A stretch of DNA of 64,000 nt from Bradyrhizobium monzae (GCF_021458635.1 NZ_JAIRDQ010000001.1:1426001-1490000); one strand, 5' to 3'; counted from the stretch's first letter, positions 27,637-39,694 are shown. The notes: a model not told the origin generated them from the letters alone. Translations and numbers: made by a program.

Positions 27637-30600
27637 ATGAACGTATTGTCTTCCGTCGACACCAAGAAGGCCGAGGCTGCCGAGATCGTGGATGAGCTCT
27701 GGTACAAGGACGCCATCATCTACCAGCTGCACGTCAAGGCCTTTGCAGACAGCAACAATGACGGCATCGGCGATTTCGCCGGTCTGACCGAGAAGCTGCC
27801 GTATCTGCAGGATCTCGGCGTCACCGCGCTGTGGCTGCTGCCGTTCTACCCCTCGCCCGGCCGCGACGACGGTTATGACATCGGCGACTACGGTTCGATC
27901 AATCCCGATTTCGGGACGATGAAGGACTTCAAGCGTTTCATCCAGGAGGCGCAGAAGCGCGGGCTTCGCGTCATCACCGAGCTCGTCGTCAACCACACCT
28001 CGGACCAGCACAATTGGTTCAAGCGCGCGCGCCGCAGCCCTGCCGGTTCGAGCGCCCGCGACTGGTATGTCTGGAGCGACACCGACCAGAAATACCAGGG
28101 CACGCGGATCATCTTCACGGATACCGAGAAATCCAACTGGACCTGGGATCCCGAGGCCGGCGCGTTCTATTGGCACCGCTTCTTCTCGCACCAGCCTGAT
28201 CTCAATTTCGACAACCCGCGTGTCGTCAGCGCCATCATCCAGGTGATGAAACGCTGGCTCGATGCCGGCGTCGACGGCTTCCGGCTGGACGCCATTCCCT
28301 ATCTGTGCGAGCGCGAGGGCACCTCGAACGAGAACCTCCCCGAAACGCATGCGATCATCAAGCGCCTGCGCCAGGAGCTCGATGCCTATGCCAAGGGAAA
28401 GCTGCTGCTGGCGGAGGCTAATCAATGGCCGGAGGACGTGCAGGAATATTTCGGCCGCGGCGACGAATGCCAGATGGCGTATCATTTCCCGCTGATGCCG
28501 CGCATCTATATGGCGATCGCGCAGGAGGACCGCTTCCCGATTACCGACATTCTGCGCCAGACGCCCGACATTCCCGCGAGCTGCCAATGGGCGCTATTCC
28601 TGCGCAACCATGACGAGCTGACGCTGGAGATGGTGACCGACGTCGAGCGCGACTATCTCTGGACCACCTACGCCAACGATCCTCGCGCCCGCATCAATGT
28701 CGGCATCCGCCGGCGCCTTGCGCCGCTGATGGACAACGATCGCCGCAAGATCGAGCTGATGAACTCGCTGCTGCTGTCGTTTCCCGGCACGCCGATCATC
28801 TATTACGGCGACGAGATCGGAATGGGCGACAACATCTATCTCGGCGACCGCAACGGCGTGCGCACGCCGATGCAGTGGAGCCCGGACCGCAACGGCGGCT
28901 TCTCCCGCGCCGATCCCGCCCGCCTCTACGCGCCGCTGATCATGGATCCGGTCTACGGCTACGAGTCGGTCAACGTCGAAGCGCAGTCGCGAAGCCTGTC
29001 CTCACAGCTCAACGCCACCAAGCGGCTGATCTCGGTACGCAAGTCGACGCTGGCCTTTGGCCGCGGCACCATGACCTTCATCCGCCCGGCCAACCGGTCC
29101 GTGCTCGCCTATGTCCGGCAGTATCACGACGAGGTCATCCTCTGCGTCGCCAATCTGTCGCGCGCGGCGCAGGCGACCGAGCTCGACCTGACGCCGTGGA
29201 AGGACCGCATCCCGCAGGAGATGCTCGGCCGCACGCGCTTCCCGGCGATCGGCGAGCTGCCCTACATGATTACGCTGGGGCCATACGGCTTCTATTGGTT
29301 CCAGCTCACCGAGCGCGACAAGTCCGAGCCGGTCGTGCCACGCGCGGTGCCGGAATTCGAGACGCTGGTGGTGCCGGTCAATTCGAATTGGGTGTCGCTG
29401 GCGCGCGAGCGCGGCGTGTTCGAGCGCGACGTGCTGCCGGGCTTCCTGTCGCGCACGCGCTGGTATCCCGAGCACAATCCCAAGCACATCAAGGCCACGC
29501 TGACCTCAGCGGTGCCGTTCAGCGAAATCGGCGACAACAGGCCCTGGATTGCGTTCTTCGAGACGGCGCAGGACGACGTCACGACACGTTATGTGCTGCC
29601 GATGCAGATCGAGTGGGTGCGCTTCGACCGCGAGCGCTTCAACCCGAAGGCGCTTGCCGCCGTGCGCCAGGGCGCACGTGAAGGCACGCTGCTCGACGTC
29701 GCCACGGATCAGATCTTCATCGGGTTGTTCCTGCGAGGCTTGTCGCAGAATCTGGTTGTGGACGAGAACAATCTCAGGCTCGAATTCAAGCCGACCAGCC
29801 GCTTCGCCGAATATACCATCAAGGAGCCCGCGCGCATCCGCGCGGTCGAGCAGTCGAACAGCACGGCTCTGGTCGACAACCAGTATGTCGCCAAGATCCA
29901 TCGCCAGCTCGAAAGCGGCATCAATCCCGAGATCGAGCTCGGCTGTTACCTGACCGAGGTCGCCCGCTTTGCCAATGCGCCGGCGTTGCTTGGCAGCATC
30001 GAGCTGGTCGAGGGCAAGAGCCGCAGCGCGGTCGGCGTTTTGCACGCCTTTGTCGAAAACCAGGGCGACGGCTGGGCCGTGACCACGGGCTATCTCGACC
30101 GCTACATCGATGAGCAGCGATTGGGGCCGGTGGACGAGATGCCCCGGGTCACCCAGGAGCAGGCGCCCTATCTGCACTTCATGGCGCAGACCGGCCGGCG
30201 GCTCGCCGAGCTGCACGTGGCGCTCGCCGCTGCAAAGCCCGCCGATCTCGCGCCCGAGCCGATCAGTCCTGCGCACGTCAAGCGCTGGACCTTGGACCTC
30301 AAGACGCGCGCCGAGCGGGTCTTCGACCGGCTCGGCGACAGCCGGGACGGCCTGCGCGAGGCCGACCGTCCGCTGATCGATCAGTTGGCCGCGGTACGGG
30401 CAACCCTGCCCGACCACCTCAACGCGCTCTTGCCATCCGACATCGGCGGGTTGAACATCCGTCATCATGGCGACTTCCGCCTCGGGCAAACTCTGATCGT
30501 GAAGGACGATATCTTCATCATCGATTTCGACGGCGACCCGCGCCTGCCGCTGGCCGACAAGCGGCGCAAGCTACCCGCCGCGCGTGACGTCGCGGGCCTG

Positions 30601-30930
30601 ATCCGATCGATTGATCTTTCGGTTAACGCGGCACTTAACCGGGCGCTCTCCGGGGGTAGCGACGAGCAGGACCGGCTCAGCGCCGCGCTCCGCGAATGGC
30701 GCGAACACGCCACCACGACCTTCCTGTCCGGCTATCGCGAGGCGATGACCGATCGGCGGCTTTGGCCGCAAGAGAACCATTCCGCAGAAAGCATGTTAAG
30801 GTTTTTCCTGCTTGATCAAGCGTTCGACGAGGTAGAGTACGAGCTGTCCCACCGGCCGGAAGGGCTCAATGCGCCGCTGACCGGCCTGCTTCGCATTTTG
30901 TCCGGTGCCGAGAGCGAAGCCCATGCCTAA
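27637..30930 (+). CDS. treS: Trehalose synthase fused to maltokinase
   Basis: A 1097-aa fusion. Residues about 20-560 are trehalose synthase (maltose-trehalose isomerase, GH13): nucleophile Asp in [17 protein letters not shown], acid Glu in [13 protein letters not shown], third Asp in [13 protein letters not shown]. The C-terminal part (about 600-1090) is a maltokinase (Pep2-like) with catalytic [11 protein letters not shown] near residue 942 and DFDGDP near 965, making maltose-1-phosphate. In the known pathway M1P feeds GlgE, which is upstream by 10 nt. SD AAGGA precedes the ATG. The 3' end overlaps glgB by 8 nt. Confidence 0.94.
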   Translation: MNVLSSVDTKKAEAAEIVDELWYKDAIIYQLHVKAFADSNNDGIGDFAGLTEKLPYLQDLGVTALWLLPFYPSPGRDDGYDIGDYGSINPDFGTMKDFKRFIQEAQKRGLRVITELVVNHTSDQHNWFKRARRSPAGSSARDWYVWSDTDQKYQGTRIIFTDTEKSNWTWDPEAGAFYWHRFFSHQPDLNFDNPRVVSAIIQVMKRWLDAGVDGFRLDAIPYLCEREGTSNENLPETHAIIKRLRQELDAYAKGKLLLAEANQWPEDVQEYFGRGDECQMAYHFPLMPRIYMAIAQEDRFPITDILRQTPDIPASCQWALFLRNHDELTLEMVTDVERDYLWTTYANDPRARINVGIRRRLAPLMDNDRRKIELMNSLLLSFPGTPIIYYGDEIGMGDNIYLGDRNGVRTPMQWSPDRNGGFSRADPARLYAPLIMDPVYGYESVNVEAQSRSLSSQLNATKRLISVRKSTLAFGRGTMTFIRPANRSVLAYVRQYHDEVILCVANLSRAAQATELDLTPWKDRIPQEMLGRTRFPAIGELPYMITLGPYGFYWFQLTERDKSEPVVPRAVPEFETLVVPVNSNWVSLARERGVFERDVLPGFLSRTRWYPEHNPKHIKATLTSAVPFSEIGDNRPWIAFFETAQDDVTTRYVLPMQIEWVRFDRERFNPKALAAVRQGAREGTLLDVATDQIFIGLFLRGLSQNLVVDENNLRLEFKPTSRFAEYTIKEPARIRAVEQSNSTALVDNQYVAKIHRQLESGINPEIELGCYLTEVARFANAPALLGSIELVEGKSRSAVGVLHAFVENQGDGWAVTTGYLDRYIDEQRLGPVDEMPRVTQEQAPYLHFMAQTGRRLAELHVALAAAKPADLAPEPISPAHVKRWTLDLKTRAERVFDRLGDSRDGLREADRPLIDQLAAVRATLPDHLNALLPSDIGGLNIRHHGDFRLGQTLIVKDDIFIIDFDGDPRLPLADKRRKLPAARDVAGLIRSIDLSVNAALNRALSGGSDEQDRLSAALREWREHATTTFLSGYREAMTDRRLWPQENHSAESMLRFFLLDQAFDEVEYELSHRPEGLNAPLTGLLRILSGAESEAHA

Positions 30931-33070
30931 ATTGCCAGCCGAAGCCTACGCAATCATCGAGGGCCGCCACTCCGACCCCTTCCACTATCTCGGGCTGCAC
31001 CCCGAAGGAGACAAGAGCGTGGTGCGCGCGTTCCTGCCCGAGGCCTCCAATGTCGAGGCCGTGGGCGAGCACGGCGAGGTAGCAAGGCTCGATCGCGTCC
31101 ACGATTCAGGCCTGTTCATCGGCGCGCTGCCCAACGGCTCCAGGCACTACCAGCTCCGCGCCAAATTCGGCGACAAGGTCGTCGAGTTCGAGGACGCCTA
31201 CCGCTTTCCGCCGATCCTGACCGATTTCGACCTCTATCTGCTCGGTGAAGGTACCCATCAACGCATCTACGACAAGCTCGGCGCGCATCCGATGCGGCTC
31301 GAGGGCATCGACGGCATCGGCTTCGTCGTGCTGGCACCGAATGCGCGTCGCGTGTCCGTGGTTGGTGATTTCAATTTCTGGGACGGGCGGCGTCATCCCA
31401 TGCGGGTGCGCGGCGCCGGCTATTGGGAATTGTTCATCCCGAACGCCAAGGCCGGTGACCATTACAAATTCGAGATCATCGGGCCACACGGCCATCTGCT
31501 GCCGCTGAAATCCGATCCGCTGGCATTTGCTAGTGAGGTGCGGCCGAAGACGGCTTCGATCGTGTTCGACGAAGCGCACTTGCCGCGGCCGCGTTCCGCG
31601 CCCGACGGCATCAATGCGCTGTCGGCACCGATGTCGATCTACGAGGTCCATCTCGGTTCGTGGCGGCGCAAGAACGGCGACGAATGGCTGACCTATCGCG
31701 AACTCGCCGAGCAACTGCCGGCCTATGCGCGCGACATGGGATTTACCCATCTCGAATTCCTCCCCGTCAGCGAACATCCGTTCGACGGCTCCTGGGGCTA
31801 TCAGCCGACCGGCCTCTATGCGCCGACCAGCCGCTTCGGTACGCCGGAGGATTTCGCCGCGCTGGTCGATGCCTGCCATCGCGAGGGGATCGGCGTGTTG
31901 CTCGACTGGGTGCCCGGTCATTTCCCGGATGATCCGCACGGGCTCGGCAGCTTTGACGGCACCTCGCTCTACGAGCACGCCAATCCGCTGCAGGGCCGCC
32001 ACCTCGATTGGGGCACGCTGATCTACAATTACGGCCGCACCGAAGTGACGAATTTTCTGGTGTCGAACGCGCTGTTCTGGCTGGAGCGCTACGCCATCGA
32101 CGGCCTGCGCGTCGATGCGGTGGCGTCGATGCTGTACCTCGACTACAGCCGCCCGCCCGGCGCCTGGATTCCGAACCAGTATGGCGGCCGCGAGAACATC
32201 GAGGCCATCAACTTCCTGCGCCGCTTCAACACCGAACTGTTCGCCCGCTTCCCGCAGGCGACCACGGCGGCGGAAGAATCCACGGCATGGCCGCAGGTCT
32301 CGCGCCCGGTCGAATTCGGCGGGCTCGGCTTCGGCTACAAGTGGAACATGGGCTGGATGCACGACACGCTGAACTACATCAGCAAGGATCCGATCCACCG
32401 CAAGCATCATCACGGCGACATCCTGTTCGGCCTGCACTACGCCTTCTCGGAAAACTTCATCCTGCCGCTATCGCACGACGAGGTGGTGCACGGAAAGCGC
32501 TCGCTGCTCGGCCGCATGCCCGGCGACGAGTGGCAGCGCTTTGCCAATTTGCGCGCCTATTACAGCTTCATGTTCGGCCATCCCGGCAAGAAGCTGTTGT
32601 TCATGGGCGCGGAGATCGCGCAGAGCCGCGAATGGAATCACGACCAGTCACTCGACTGGCACCTGCTCCAATACAAATATCATTCAGGCATCCAGTCGCT
32701 GATCCGCGATCTCAACCGGCTCTATCGCGCAGTGCCGGCGCTGCATCAGATGGATTGCGACCAGGCCGGCTTCGAATGGCTAATCACGGATGATGCCAAC
32801 CGCAACGTGTTCGCCTGGCTGCGCAAGGGAATAGACGAGCACGCGCGGTGCCTGGTGATCGTCAACTTCTCGCCGAACGTCTACCGCAACTACCGCGTTC
32901 GTGTGCCCTTTGCCGGCAAGTGGAAAGAGGTGTTCAATTCCGACTCCGCCCATTATGGCGGCACCAATGTCGGGAACATCGGCGAGGTTCAGACCGTTGA
33001 CGGCAAGGCGCCCGAGCTCCGCCTCACCATTCCGCCGCTCGCCGCGATCTTTCTCGTTCCGGAAAGCTGA
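30923..33070 (+). CDS. glgB: 1,4-alpha-glucan branching enzyme
   Basis: A 715-aa GH13_9 enzyme that adds alpha-1,6 branches to glycogen. It has N1-like and CBM48 (N2) N-terminal domains ([35 protein letters not shown]). Catalytic residues are in place: [56 protein letters not shown] 30923 overlaps the treS stop; an in-frame start at 30905 is less likely. Followed by glgX after 3 nt. Confidence 0.96.
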   Translation: MPKLPAEAYAIIEGRHSDPFHYLGLHPEGDKSVVRAFLPEASNVEAVGEHGEVARLDRVHDSGLFIGALPNGSRHYQLRAKFGDKVVEFEDAYRFPPILTDFDLYLLGEGTHQRIYDKLGAHPMRLEGIDGIGFVVLAPNARRVSVVGDFNFWDGRRHPMRVRGAGYWELFIPNAKAGDHYKFEIIGPHGHLLPLKSDPLAFASEVRPKTASIVFDEAHLPRPRSAPDGINALSAPMSIYEVHLGSWRRKNGDEWLTYRELAEQLPAYARDMGFTHLEFLPVSEHPFDGSWGYQPTGLYAPTSRFGTPEDFAALVDACHREGIGVLLDWVPGHFPDDPHGLGSFDGTSLYEHANPLQGRHLDWGTLIYNYGRTEVTNFLVSNALFWLERYAIDGLRVDAVASMLYLDYSRPPGAWIPNQYGGRENIEAINFLRRFNTELFARFPQATTAAEESTAWPQVSRPVEFGGLGFGYKWNMGWMHDTLNYISKDPIHRKHHHGDILFGLHYAFSENFILPLSHDEVVHGKRSLLGRMPGDEWQRFANLRAYYSFMFGHPGKKLLFMGAEIAQSREWNHDQSLDWHLLQYKYHSGIQSLIRDLNRLYRAVPALHQMDCDQAGFEWLITDDANRNVFAWLRKGIDEHARCLVIVNFSPNVYRNYRVRVPFAGKWKEVFNSDSAHYGGTNVGNIGEVQTVDGKAPELRLTIPPLAAIFLVPES

Positions 33071-33073
33071 CAC

Positions 33074-35152
33074 ATGCGCCTGACTGCTGGATCGCCCGCA
33101 CGCCTCGGTGCAAGCTGGGACGGACGCGGCACCAATTTTGCGCTGTTTTCCGCCAACGCGCAGAAGGTCGAGCTGTGCCTGTTCGACAGCCAGGGCCGGC
33201 GCGAGCTCGAGCGGATCGAGCTGCCGGAGCGCACCGAGGACGTCTGGCACGGCTATCTCAATGACGTCTCGCCCGGCCAGCTCTATGGCTATCGCGTGCA
33301 CGGCCCCTACGAGCCCGAACACGGCCACCGCTTCAACGCCAACAAGCTGCTGCTCGACCCCTACGCCAAGCGGCTGTCCGGACGACTGGTCTGGAGTGAT
33401 GCGCATTTCGCCTACCGCACCGGCTCGGCGCGCGAGGATTTGTCGTTCGACCGGCGCGACAATGCCCGCGGCATGCCCAAGGGTGTGGTCGTCGACGAGA
33501 CCTTCAACTGGGGCCGCCGCGAGATCCGCCCCAACATTCCCTGGGAAGACACCATCATCTACGAGGCCCACGTCAAGGGGCTGACGCAGAAGCGCGACGA
33601 CGTGCCGCCGAATTTGCGCGGCACCTATGGCGGCCTGTCGTCGCCGGCGATGATCGAGCATCTGAAGAAGCTCGGCGTCACCACGGTCGAGCTGCTGCCG
33701 ATCCACGCCTTCGTCGACGACCGCGTGCTGGTGGAGAAGAGGCTCGCCAATTACTGGGGTTACAACACGCTGTCCTTCTTTGCACCGGAGCAGCGCTATG
33801 CCCAGGACAACGCGCTCGATTCCTTCCGCACCACGGTGGCACGCTTGCACGATGCCGGCATCGAGGTGATGCTCGACGTCGTCTACAACCATACTGCCGA
33901 AGGCAATCATCTCGGACCGACGCTGTGCTATCGCGGTATCGACAATGCCTCCTATTATTGGCTGAACCGCGAGAACCCGCGCTATTACGACGACTTCACC
34001 GGCTGTGGCTCGTCGGTGAACCTGACCCATCCGCGCGTGCTGCAGATGGTGATGGATTCGCTGCGCTACTGGGTCGAGGTCTGCCATGTCGACGGCTTCC
34101 GCTTCGACCTCGCCACCACGCTCGCGCGCGGGCCGAACGGCTATGATCGCGGCATTTCGTTTCTGACCGCGATCCGGCAGGATCCGGTGCTCGCGACGGT
34201 CAAGCTCGTGGCCGAACCCTGGGATCTCGGGCTCGGCGGCTATCAGGTTGGCGCATTCCCCTCGCAATGGTCGGAGTGGAACGACCGCTATCGCAGCGCC
34301 ATGCGCCGCTACTGGAGCGGCGAAGGCAGCCTGATCGGCGACATCTCCAGCCGCATGACGGCATCCTCTGACCTGTTCAACCATGACGGGCGGCGGCCGC
34401 GCGCCAGCATCAACCACATCACCGTGCATGACGGTTTCACGCTGGCCGACCTCTTCAGCTACAACGAGAAGCACAACGAGGCCAATGGCGAGGACAATCG
34501 CGACGGTTCCAGTGACAACCACAGCAACAATTGCGGTGTCGAGGGCCCGACCGACGATCCCGCTATCCTCACGTTGCGGCGGCAGTTGCGCAAGAACGTG
34601 CTGGCGTGCCTGATGCTGGCGCAGGGCATTCCCCTGATCCTCGCCGGCGACGAGGTTGGCAACACGCAGTCCGGCAACAACAATGCCTACTGCCAGGACA
34701 ACGAGGTGGGCTGGGTCGGCTGGGACAATCTCGGCAAGGACGGCGACGACATGGTCGATTTCATCTCGGGCCTCGCCGACATCCGCCGCCGCTTCTCGCA
34801 GCTTCGCAGCCATCGCTGGCTGGATGGCCGGCCGAAGGACGGCATCTCCTACGGCGCGCTGTGGCTGACGCCCGAAGGCAACGAGATGACAGAGAGCGAC
34901 TGGACATTCCCGGATGGGCGGTTTCTCTCCTATGTGATGGGCCCGATGGAACCGGGCAGCGCGGCGATCTTTATCGTATTGAACGCCGCCCCCGAAGAGA
35001 TCGCATTCAAATTGCCAAAAATGCCCGAATACAAGAGCTGGCAGCAGATCCTGAACACGACGGACGCCAAGCTGAACAGCGTTGATTTCCTGCCCGGAAG
35101 CGACAGCAAGGCGCCGCCGCGCTCCGTGCTCGCCTTCGCGGGGGCGCTATGA
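33074..35152 (+). CDS. glgX: Glycogen debranching enzyme
   Basis: A 692-aa isoamylase-type GH13_11 enzyme cutting alpha-1,6 branches. N-terminal CBM48 segment (GASWDGRGTNFALFSANAQKVELCLFD, shown in parts) and catalytic motifs VDGFRFDLATTLARG, VKLVAEPWDLGLGGYQVG and ITVHDGFTLADLFSYNEKHN are intact. In TreYZ organisms the homologous enzyme (TreX) supplies linear maltodextrin for TreY, and here treZ and treY follow directly. Its stop overlaps treZ by ATGA. Confidence 0.95.
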   Translation: MRLTAGSPARLGASWDGRGTNFALFSANAQKVELCLFDSQGRRELERIELPERTEDVWHGYLNDVSPGQLYGYRVHGPYEPEHGHRFNANKLLLDPYAKRLSGRLVWSDAHFAYRTGSAREDLSFDRRDNARGMPKGVVVDETFNWGRREIRPNIPWEDTIIYEAHVKGLTQKRDDVPPNLRGTYGGLSSPAMIEHLKKLGVTTVELLPIHAFVDDRVLVEKRLANYWGYNTLSFFAPEQRYAQDNALDSFRTTVARLHDAGIEVMLDVVYNHTAEGNHLGPTLCYRGIDNASYYWLNRENPRYYDDFTGCGSSVNLTHPRVLQMVMDSLRYWVEVCHVDGFRFDLATTLARGPNGYDRGISFLTAIRQDPVLATVKLVAEPWDLGLGGYQVGAFPSQWSEWNDRYRSAMRRYWSGEGSLIGDISSRMTASSDLFNHDGRRPRASINHITVHDGFTLADLFSYNEKHNEANGEDNRDGSSDNHSNNCGVEGPTDDPAILTLRRQLRKNVLACLMLAQGIPLILAGDEVGNTQSGNNNAYCQDNEVGWVGWDNLGKDGDDMVDFISGLADIRRRFSQLRSHRWLDGRPKDGISYGALWLTPEGNEMTESDWTFPDGRFLSYVMGPMEPGSAAIFIVLNAAPEEIAFKLPKMPEYKSWQQILNTTDAKLNSVDFLPGSDSKAPPRSVLAFAGAL

Positions 35153-36903
35153 GGCCATCGTTCGGGGCGAAGCCGACCAAGGACGGCGTGTCGTTCCGTC
35201 TGTGGGCGCCTGGCGCGCGTCGTGTCGATCTCCTGCTCGATCGACGCCACGCGATGCAGCGCCGGCAGGATGGCTGGTATGTCGCCGACATCGCCGGCCT
35301 TCCCGTCGGAAGCACCTACAAGTTTCGCATTGACGACGATGTCGACGTGCCCGATCCCGCGTCTGCGTTCCAGCCCGAGGACGTATTCGGCCCGAGCGAA
35401 GTGATCGACCACGATTCCTTCGCATGGCGCGCGAAGGATTGGCGCGGCCGCCCCTGGGAAGAGACCGTGCTGATCGAGACCCATGTCGGCACCTTCACGC
35501 GCGATGGCACCTACCGCGCCATGATCGACAAGCTCGATCATCTCGTCGCAACCGGCATCACCGCGCTCGAACTGATGCCTCTGGCCGATTTCGCCGGCCG
35601 CCGCGGCTGGGGCTATGACGGCGTGCTCTGGTATGCGCCCGACAGCGCCTATGGTCGCCCCGAACAGCTGAAGGCGTTGATCGACGAAGCCCATCTGCGC
35701 GGGCTGATGGTGTTCCTGGACGTCGTCTACAATCATTTCGGGCCCGAAGGAAACTATCTCGGCCGCTACGCGCCGACCTTCTTCACCGACGCGCACACGC
35801 CCTGGGGCAGTGCGATCGATTATCGCGTGTCGCAGGTGCGGGCGTTCGCGGTCGAGAATGCGCTGTCCTGGCTCACCGACTACCGCTTCGACGGGCTGAG
35901 GCTGGACGCGGCCAACCACATCATGGCGATCCCCGGCGAACAATCGATGCTACAGGATCTCAGCGCCGCCACCGGCGAGCTCGCCAAGGCCACCGGGCGG
36001 CACATTCATCTGGTGCTGGAGAACGGCGACAACCGCGCCAGCCTGCTCGATGCGGCGCAGGAGCCGCCGAACGGCAAATATCGCGCGCAGTGGAACGATG
36101 ATTATCACCACGCCTGGCACGTGATGCTGACCGGCGAGCTCGCCGGCTATTACGCGGACTATCAGACGCCGCGCATGGACCTGGCGCGCGCGCTCGCCTC
36201 GGGTTTCGTCTATCAGGGCGAGATCTCCGAATTCTGGGGCAAGAAGCCGCGCGGCGAGACCAGCGGCGGGCTGCCGCCGGCGACCTTCGTCAACTTCCTG
36301 CAAAACCACGACCAGATCGGCAACCGTCCGCTCGGCGACCGCCTCGAGAGCCTGGCATCGCCACGGCGGATCGAGGCCGCACTCGCGGTGACGCTGCTCG
36401 CGCCGATGGTGCCGATGCTGTTTCAGGGCGAGGAATGGGGCTCGAATGTCCCCTTCCCGTTCTTCTGCGATTTCGAGGGCGGACTCGCCGACGCCGTGCG
36501 CAAGGGGCGCAAGCAGGAATATGCCTGGGCTTACGAGAAATACGGCGACGAGGTGCCCGACCCGCTCGATCCCGCCACGCCGCAATCGGCCGTGCTCGAC
36601 TGGACCGGCCGCACGCCGGAGCAGGATGCACGGCTTGCGCTGGTGCGCGAGCTACTCACGCTCCGGGGCAAGGAGATTGTGCCGCGCCTGAAAGGGGCGA
36701 GTTTCGGCGATGCCGAGGCGGCCGACAATGGCCTAGTCACCGCGCATTGGCGCATGGGCGATGGTGCGACGCTGCGCCTGACAGCCAACCTGTCCGACAA
36801 GGACATCACGCATTCCAACGAAAACGCAGGCGCGCGGCTCTGGGGCACCGCAAGTGGCAATCGGCTTCCGCCCTGGTCGGTGATCTGGCATCTCGGAGGT
36901 TGA
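35149..36903 (+). CDS. treZ: Malto-oligosyltrehalose trehalohydrolase
   Basis: A 584-aa GH13_10 enzyme releasing trehalose from maltooligosyl trehalose. N-terminal beta domain FGAKPTKDGVSFRLWAPGA; catalytic triad in FDGLRLDAANHIM, HLVLENGDNRASLLD and FLQNHDQIGNRPLGDR. The gene lies between glgX (overlap) and treY (1 nt gap), giving a complete TreXYZ route from glycogen to trehalose in the cytoplasm. Confidence 0.95.
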   Translation: MRPSFGAKPTKDGVSFRLWAPGARRVDLLLDRRHAMQRRQDGWYVADIAGLPVGSTYKFRIDDDVDVPDPASAFQPEDVFGPSEVIDHDSFAWRAKDWRGRPWEETVLIETHVGTFTRDGTYRAMIDKLDHLVATGITALELMPLADFAGRRGWGYDGVLWYAPDSAYGRPEQLKALIDEAHLRGLMVFLDVVYNHFGPEGNYLGRYAPTFFTDAHTPWGSAIDYRVSQVRAFAVENALSWLTDYRFDGLRLDAANHIMAIPGEQSMLQDLSAATGELAKATGRHIHLVLENGDNRASLLDAAQEPPNGKYRAQWNDDYHHAWHVMLTGELAGYYADYQTPRMDLARALASGFVYQGEISEFWGKKPRGETSGGLPPATFVNFLQNHDQIGNRPLGDRLESLASPRRIEAALAVTLLAPMVPMLFQGEEWGSNVPFPFFCDFEGGLADAVRKGRKQEYAWAYEKYGDEVPDPLDPATPQSAVLDWTGRTPEQDARLALVRELLTLRGKEIVPRLKGASFGDAEAADNGLVTAHWRMGDGATLRLTANLSDKDITHSNENAGARLWGTASGNRLPPWSVIWHLGG

Positions 36904-36904
36904 T

Positions 36905-39691
36905 ATGCCTTCCGCGATTCCTCTCGCGACTTATCGGCTCCAGCTCACCGCGGATTTCGACTTCGACAAGGCCGCCGCGGTCGTGCCGTATCTGAAGGCG
37001 CTTGGGATCACGCATCTCTACGCCTCGCCGGTGATGAAGGCGCGCAAGGGCTCGACCCACGGCTACGACACCGTCGATCACAGCCAGTTCAATCCAGAGC
37101 TCGGCGGCGAAGCCGGCTTTGCGCGGCTGAGCGAAGCGCTCCAGCAGAACGACATCGGTCTCATCATCGACTTCGTGCCGAACCATGTCGGCGTGCACTT
37201 TGCCGACAATCCCTGGTGGCTGGACGTGCTGGAATGGGGTCAGACCTCACCGCACGCGGTCGCCTTCGACATCGACTGGGATTTGCTGCCCCACCGGGCC
37301 CGCGGCGGCGTGCTGCTGCCGATCCTCGGCTCATCCTATGGTGAGGCGCTCGAGCGCGGCGACATCGCCCTGCGCTACGATCCCGACGAAGGCAGCTTCT
37401 CCGCCTGGTATTTCGAGCATCGCCTGCCGATCGCGCCGGAACGCTATGGCGAGCTGCTGCGATTGATCGTGAAGGAAGCGGATGCTGCCGAGACCGAGGC
37501 CGGCAAGCGCCTGCTCTCACTCGCCGCCCGCTACACGGGCCTGCGACGGCCGAACCGCAAGGAAGCGCCTGCCTTCAAGGCCGAGCTGAAGGAGATTGCG
37601 GGCGCCGCCGACATCATCACGCATGGCCTCGCCGCCTATCGCGCGGCAAAAGATCGCCCGGCTCCGACGCTGGCGCTGCATCATCTGCTGGAGCGGCAGA
37701 ACTACAAGCTCGGCCATTGGCGGCTGGCGTCCAGCGACATCAACTATCGCCGCTTCTTCGACGTCAACGGGCTCGCCGGCCTGCGCGTCGAGGACCCGAG
37801 CACGTTTGCAGCCACCCACCGCCTGGTGAAGCAGCTCGTCGCCGAGGGCAAGCTGCAAGGCATCCGCCTCGACCACATCGATGGCCTGCGCGATCCCGCG
37901 CAATATTGCCAGCGGCTGCGCCGCCTGGTGCGCGACGCGCAAGGCGCAACAAAACCGTTCTACACCGTGATCGAAAAGATCCTGTGCGAGCACGAGCGCC
38001 TGCCGCACTTCGCCGGCGTCCAGGGCACCACTGGCTATGAATGGATGAACGCCCTCACTCAGGTGCTGGTCGATGCGAAGGGGCTGGAGGCGCTGGACGA
38101 GACCTGGCGGCAGATCAGCAACCGGCCGCCGCGACTCGCGCCCTACGTCAAGGACGCCAAAAGGCGCGTGTTGGAGACGCTTCTGACCAGCGAATTCACG
38201 GTGCTGACGCGCTTGCTCGCGCGGATCGCCAACGGGCACTACTCGACCCGCGATTTCTCCGCCGACAGCCTGCGGCAGGCGCTGGAATTGTACGTGCTGC
38301 ATTTCCCGGTCTATCGAACCTATTTGACGCATAGCGGCCCGACCGCGCTCGACCGAAAACTGATCGACGACACCATCGCGCGCGCTCGCGCCGAATGGTT
38401 CGCTGCCGACGAAGGCATTTTCGACTTCCTGCGCGATGCGCTCACCATGGACTTGCTCAAGTCCGGCCGCCCGCCACACAGCGCCCCGCGCGTGCGCCGT
38501 TTTGCATTGAAGGTGCAGCAATTCACCGGCCCGATGATGGCGAAATCGCTGGAGGACACTGCGTTCTACCAGTTCCATCGGCTACTGGCGCTGAACGAGG
38601 TCGGTGGCGATCCCGCAAGCCACGGCCTCACCATTCCCGCCTTCCACGAGGCGATGCGGGCTCGCGCCAGGGAATGGCCGCAAGGGATGACGGCGACGGC
38701 CACCCACGACACCAAGCGCGGCGAGGACGCGCGGGCCCGGATTGCGGCGCTGAGCGAAATTCCCGGCGAGTGGACCAGCGCGGTTTCGCGCTGGAAAGTC
38801 CTGAACGCGCCCCACCTCGCGCTCCACGGCAATCTGCGCGCGCCGTCGGCGACGTTCGAATACATGCTCTACCAGACCCTGCTCGGCGCCTGGCCGCTTG
38901 AAGAGGCGGTTGATGTCGGCTTCGTCGAGCGCATCCAGGCCTATGCGCTCAAGGCGGCGCGCGAGGGCAAGGAAGAAACGAGCTGGCTCAATCCGCATGA
39001 GGCGTATGAGAACGGCGTCAACAGCTTCATCGAGAAAATCCTCGATCCCGCGCTGTCAGGCGAATTCCTTGGGACGCTCCAGACCCTCGCCCGCCGCGTC
39101 GCGCTGCTTGGTGCACTGAACTCGCTGAGCCAGCTTACACTGAAGGCGACGCTGCCCGGCGTGCCCGATTTCTACCAGGGCACTGAATATTGGGACCTGT
39201 CGCTGGTCGATCCCGACAACCGTCGCCCAGTGGATTTTGCCGCACGGCGGGCGGCGCTGGGTTCGCTGGAAGCGCCGGACTGGGGTGGCCTGATCAAGAC
39301 CTGGCCGGACGGACAGCTCAAGCTGGCCTGGACGCGGCACCTGCTCAAGCTGCGCAACGCACTCGCTGACGTCTTCGCACAGGGCGATTATCAGCCGCTG
39401 GACGTCCGTGGCGAACACGCGGACCATGTCATTGCCTTTGCCCGCAGCCGCGGCCGCGCGGCCGCGGTCGTCGTGGTCGGACGGACATTCGCGCCCTTCA
39501 CGCAAGCGGGGCGGGAATGGCCCGTGCTCGAAGGCCTTGACGCAACCGTCGACATCAGCGGCTATGCCGCGCCGAGCCTTGCGGGCAACGAATTGCCGCT
39601 CGCGCAGGCCTTTCGTGACTTTCCCGCTGCGGTCATCGAGGCCCGCGCGGCAAGCACCATCAGACATGCACGGAAACCCGCACGCGCTTGA
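36905..39691 (+). CDS. treY: Malto-oligosyltrehalose synthase
   Basis: A 928-aa GH13_26 enzyme converting the reducing end of maltodextrin to a trehalosyl unit. N-terminus ATYRLQLTADFDFDKAAAVVPYLKALGITHLYASP is typical. Catalytic segments: IRLDHIDGLRDPAQY, FYTVIEKILCEHERLP, TATHDTKRGEDARARI. It is longer than many TreYs by common family standards but contiguous and undamaged. Last gene of the operon, ending 3 nt from a convergent gene. Confidence 0.95.
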   Translation: MPSAIPLATYRLQLTADFDFDKAAAVVPYLKALGITHLYASPVMKARKGSTHGYDTVDHSQFNPELGGEAGFARLSEALQQNDIGLIIDFVPNHVGVHFADNPWWLDVLEWGQTSPHAVAFDIDWDLLPHRARGGVLLPILGSSYGEALERGDIALRYDPDEGSFSAWYFEHRLPIAPERYGELLRLIVKEADAAETEAGKRLLSLAARYTGLRRPNRKEAPAFKAELKEIAGAADIITHGLAAYRAAKDRPAPTLALHHLLERQNYKLGHWRLASSDINYRRFFDVNGLAGLRVEDPSTFAATHRLVKQLVAEGKLQGIRLDHIDGLRDPAQYCQRLRRLVRDAQGATKPFYTVIEKILCEHERLPHFAGVQGTTGYEWMNALTQVLVDAKGLEALDETWRQISNRPPRLAPYVKDAKRRVLETLLTSEFTVLTRLLARIANGHYSTRDFSADSLRQALELYVLHFPVYRTYLTHSGPTALDRKLIDDTIARARAEWFAADEGIFDFLRDALTMDLLKSGRPPHSAPRVRRFALKVQQFTGPMMAKSLEDTAFYQFHRLLALNEVGGDPASHGLTIPAFHEAMRARAREWPQGMTATATHDTKRGEDARARIAALSEIPGEWTSAVSRWKVLNAPHLALHGNLRAPSATFEYMLYQTLLGAWPLEEAVDVGFVERIQAYALKAAREGKEETSWLNPHEAYENGVNSFIEKILDPALSGEFLGTLQTLARRVALLGALNSLSQLTLKATLPGVPDFYQGTEYWDLSLVDPDNRRPVDFAARRAALGSLEAPDWGGLIKTWPDGQLKLAWTRHLLKLRNALADVFAQGDYQPLDVRGEHADHVIAFARSRGRAAAVVVVGRTFAPFTQAGREWPVLEGLDATVDISGYAAPSLAGNELPLAQAFRDFPAAVIEARAASTIRHARKPARA

Positions 39692-39694
39692 GGC

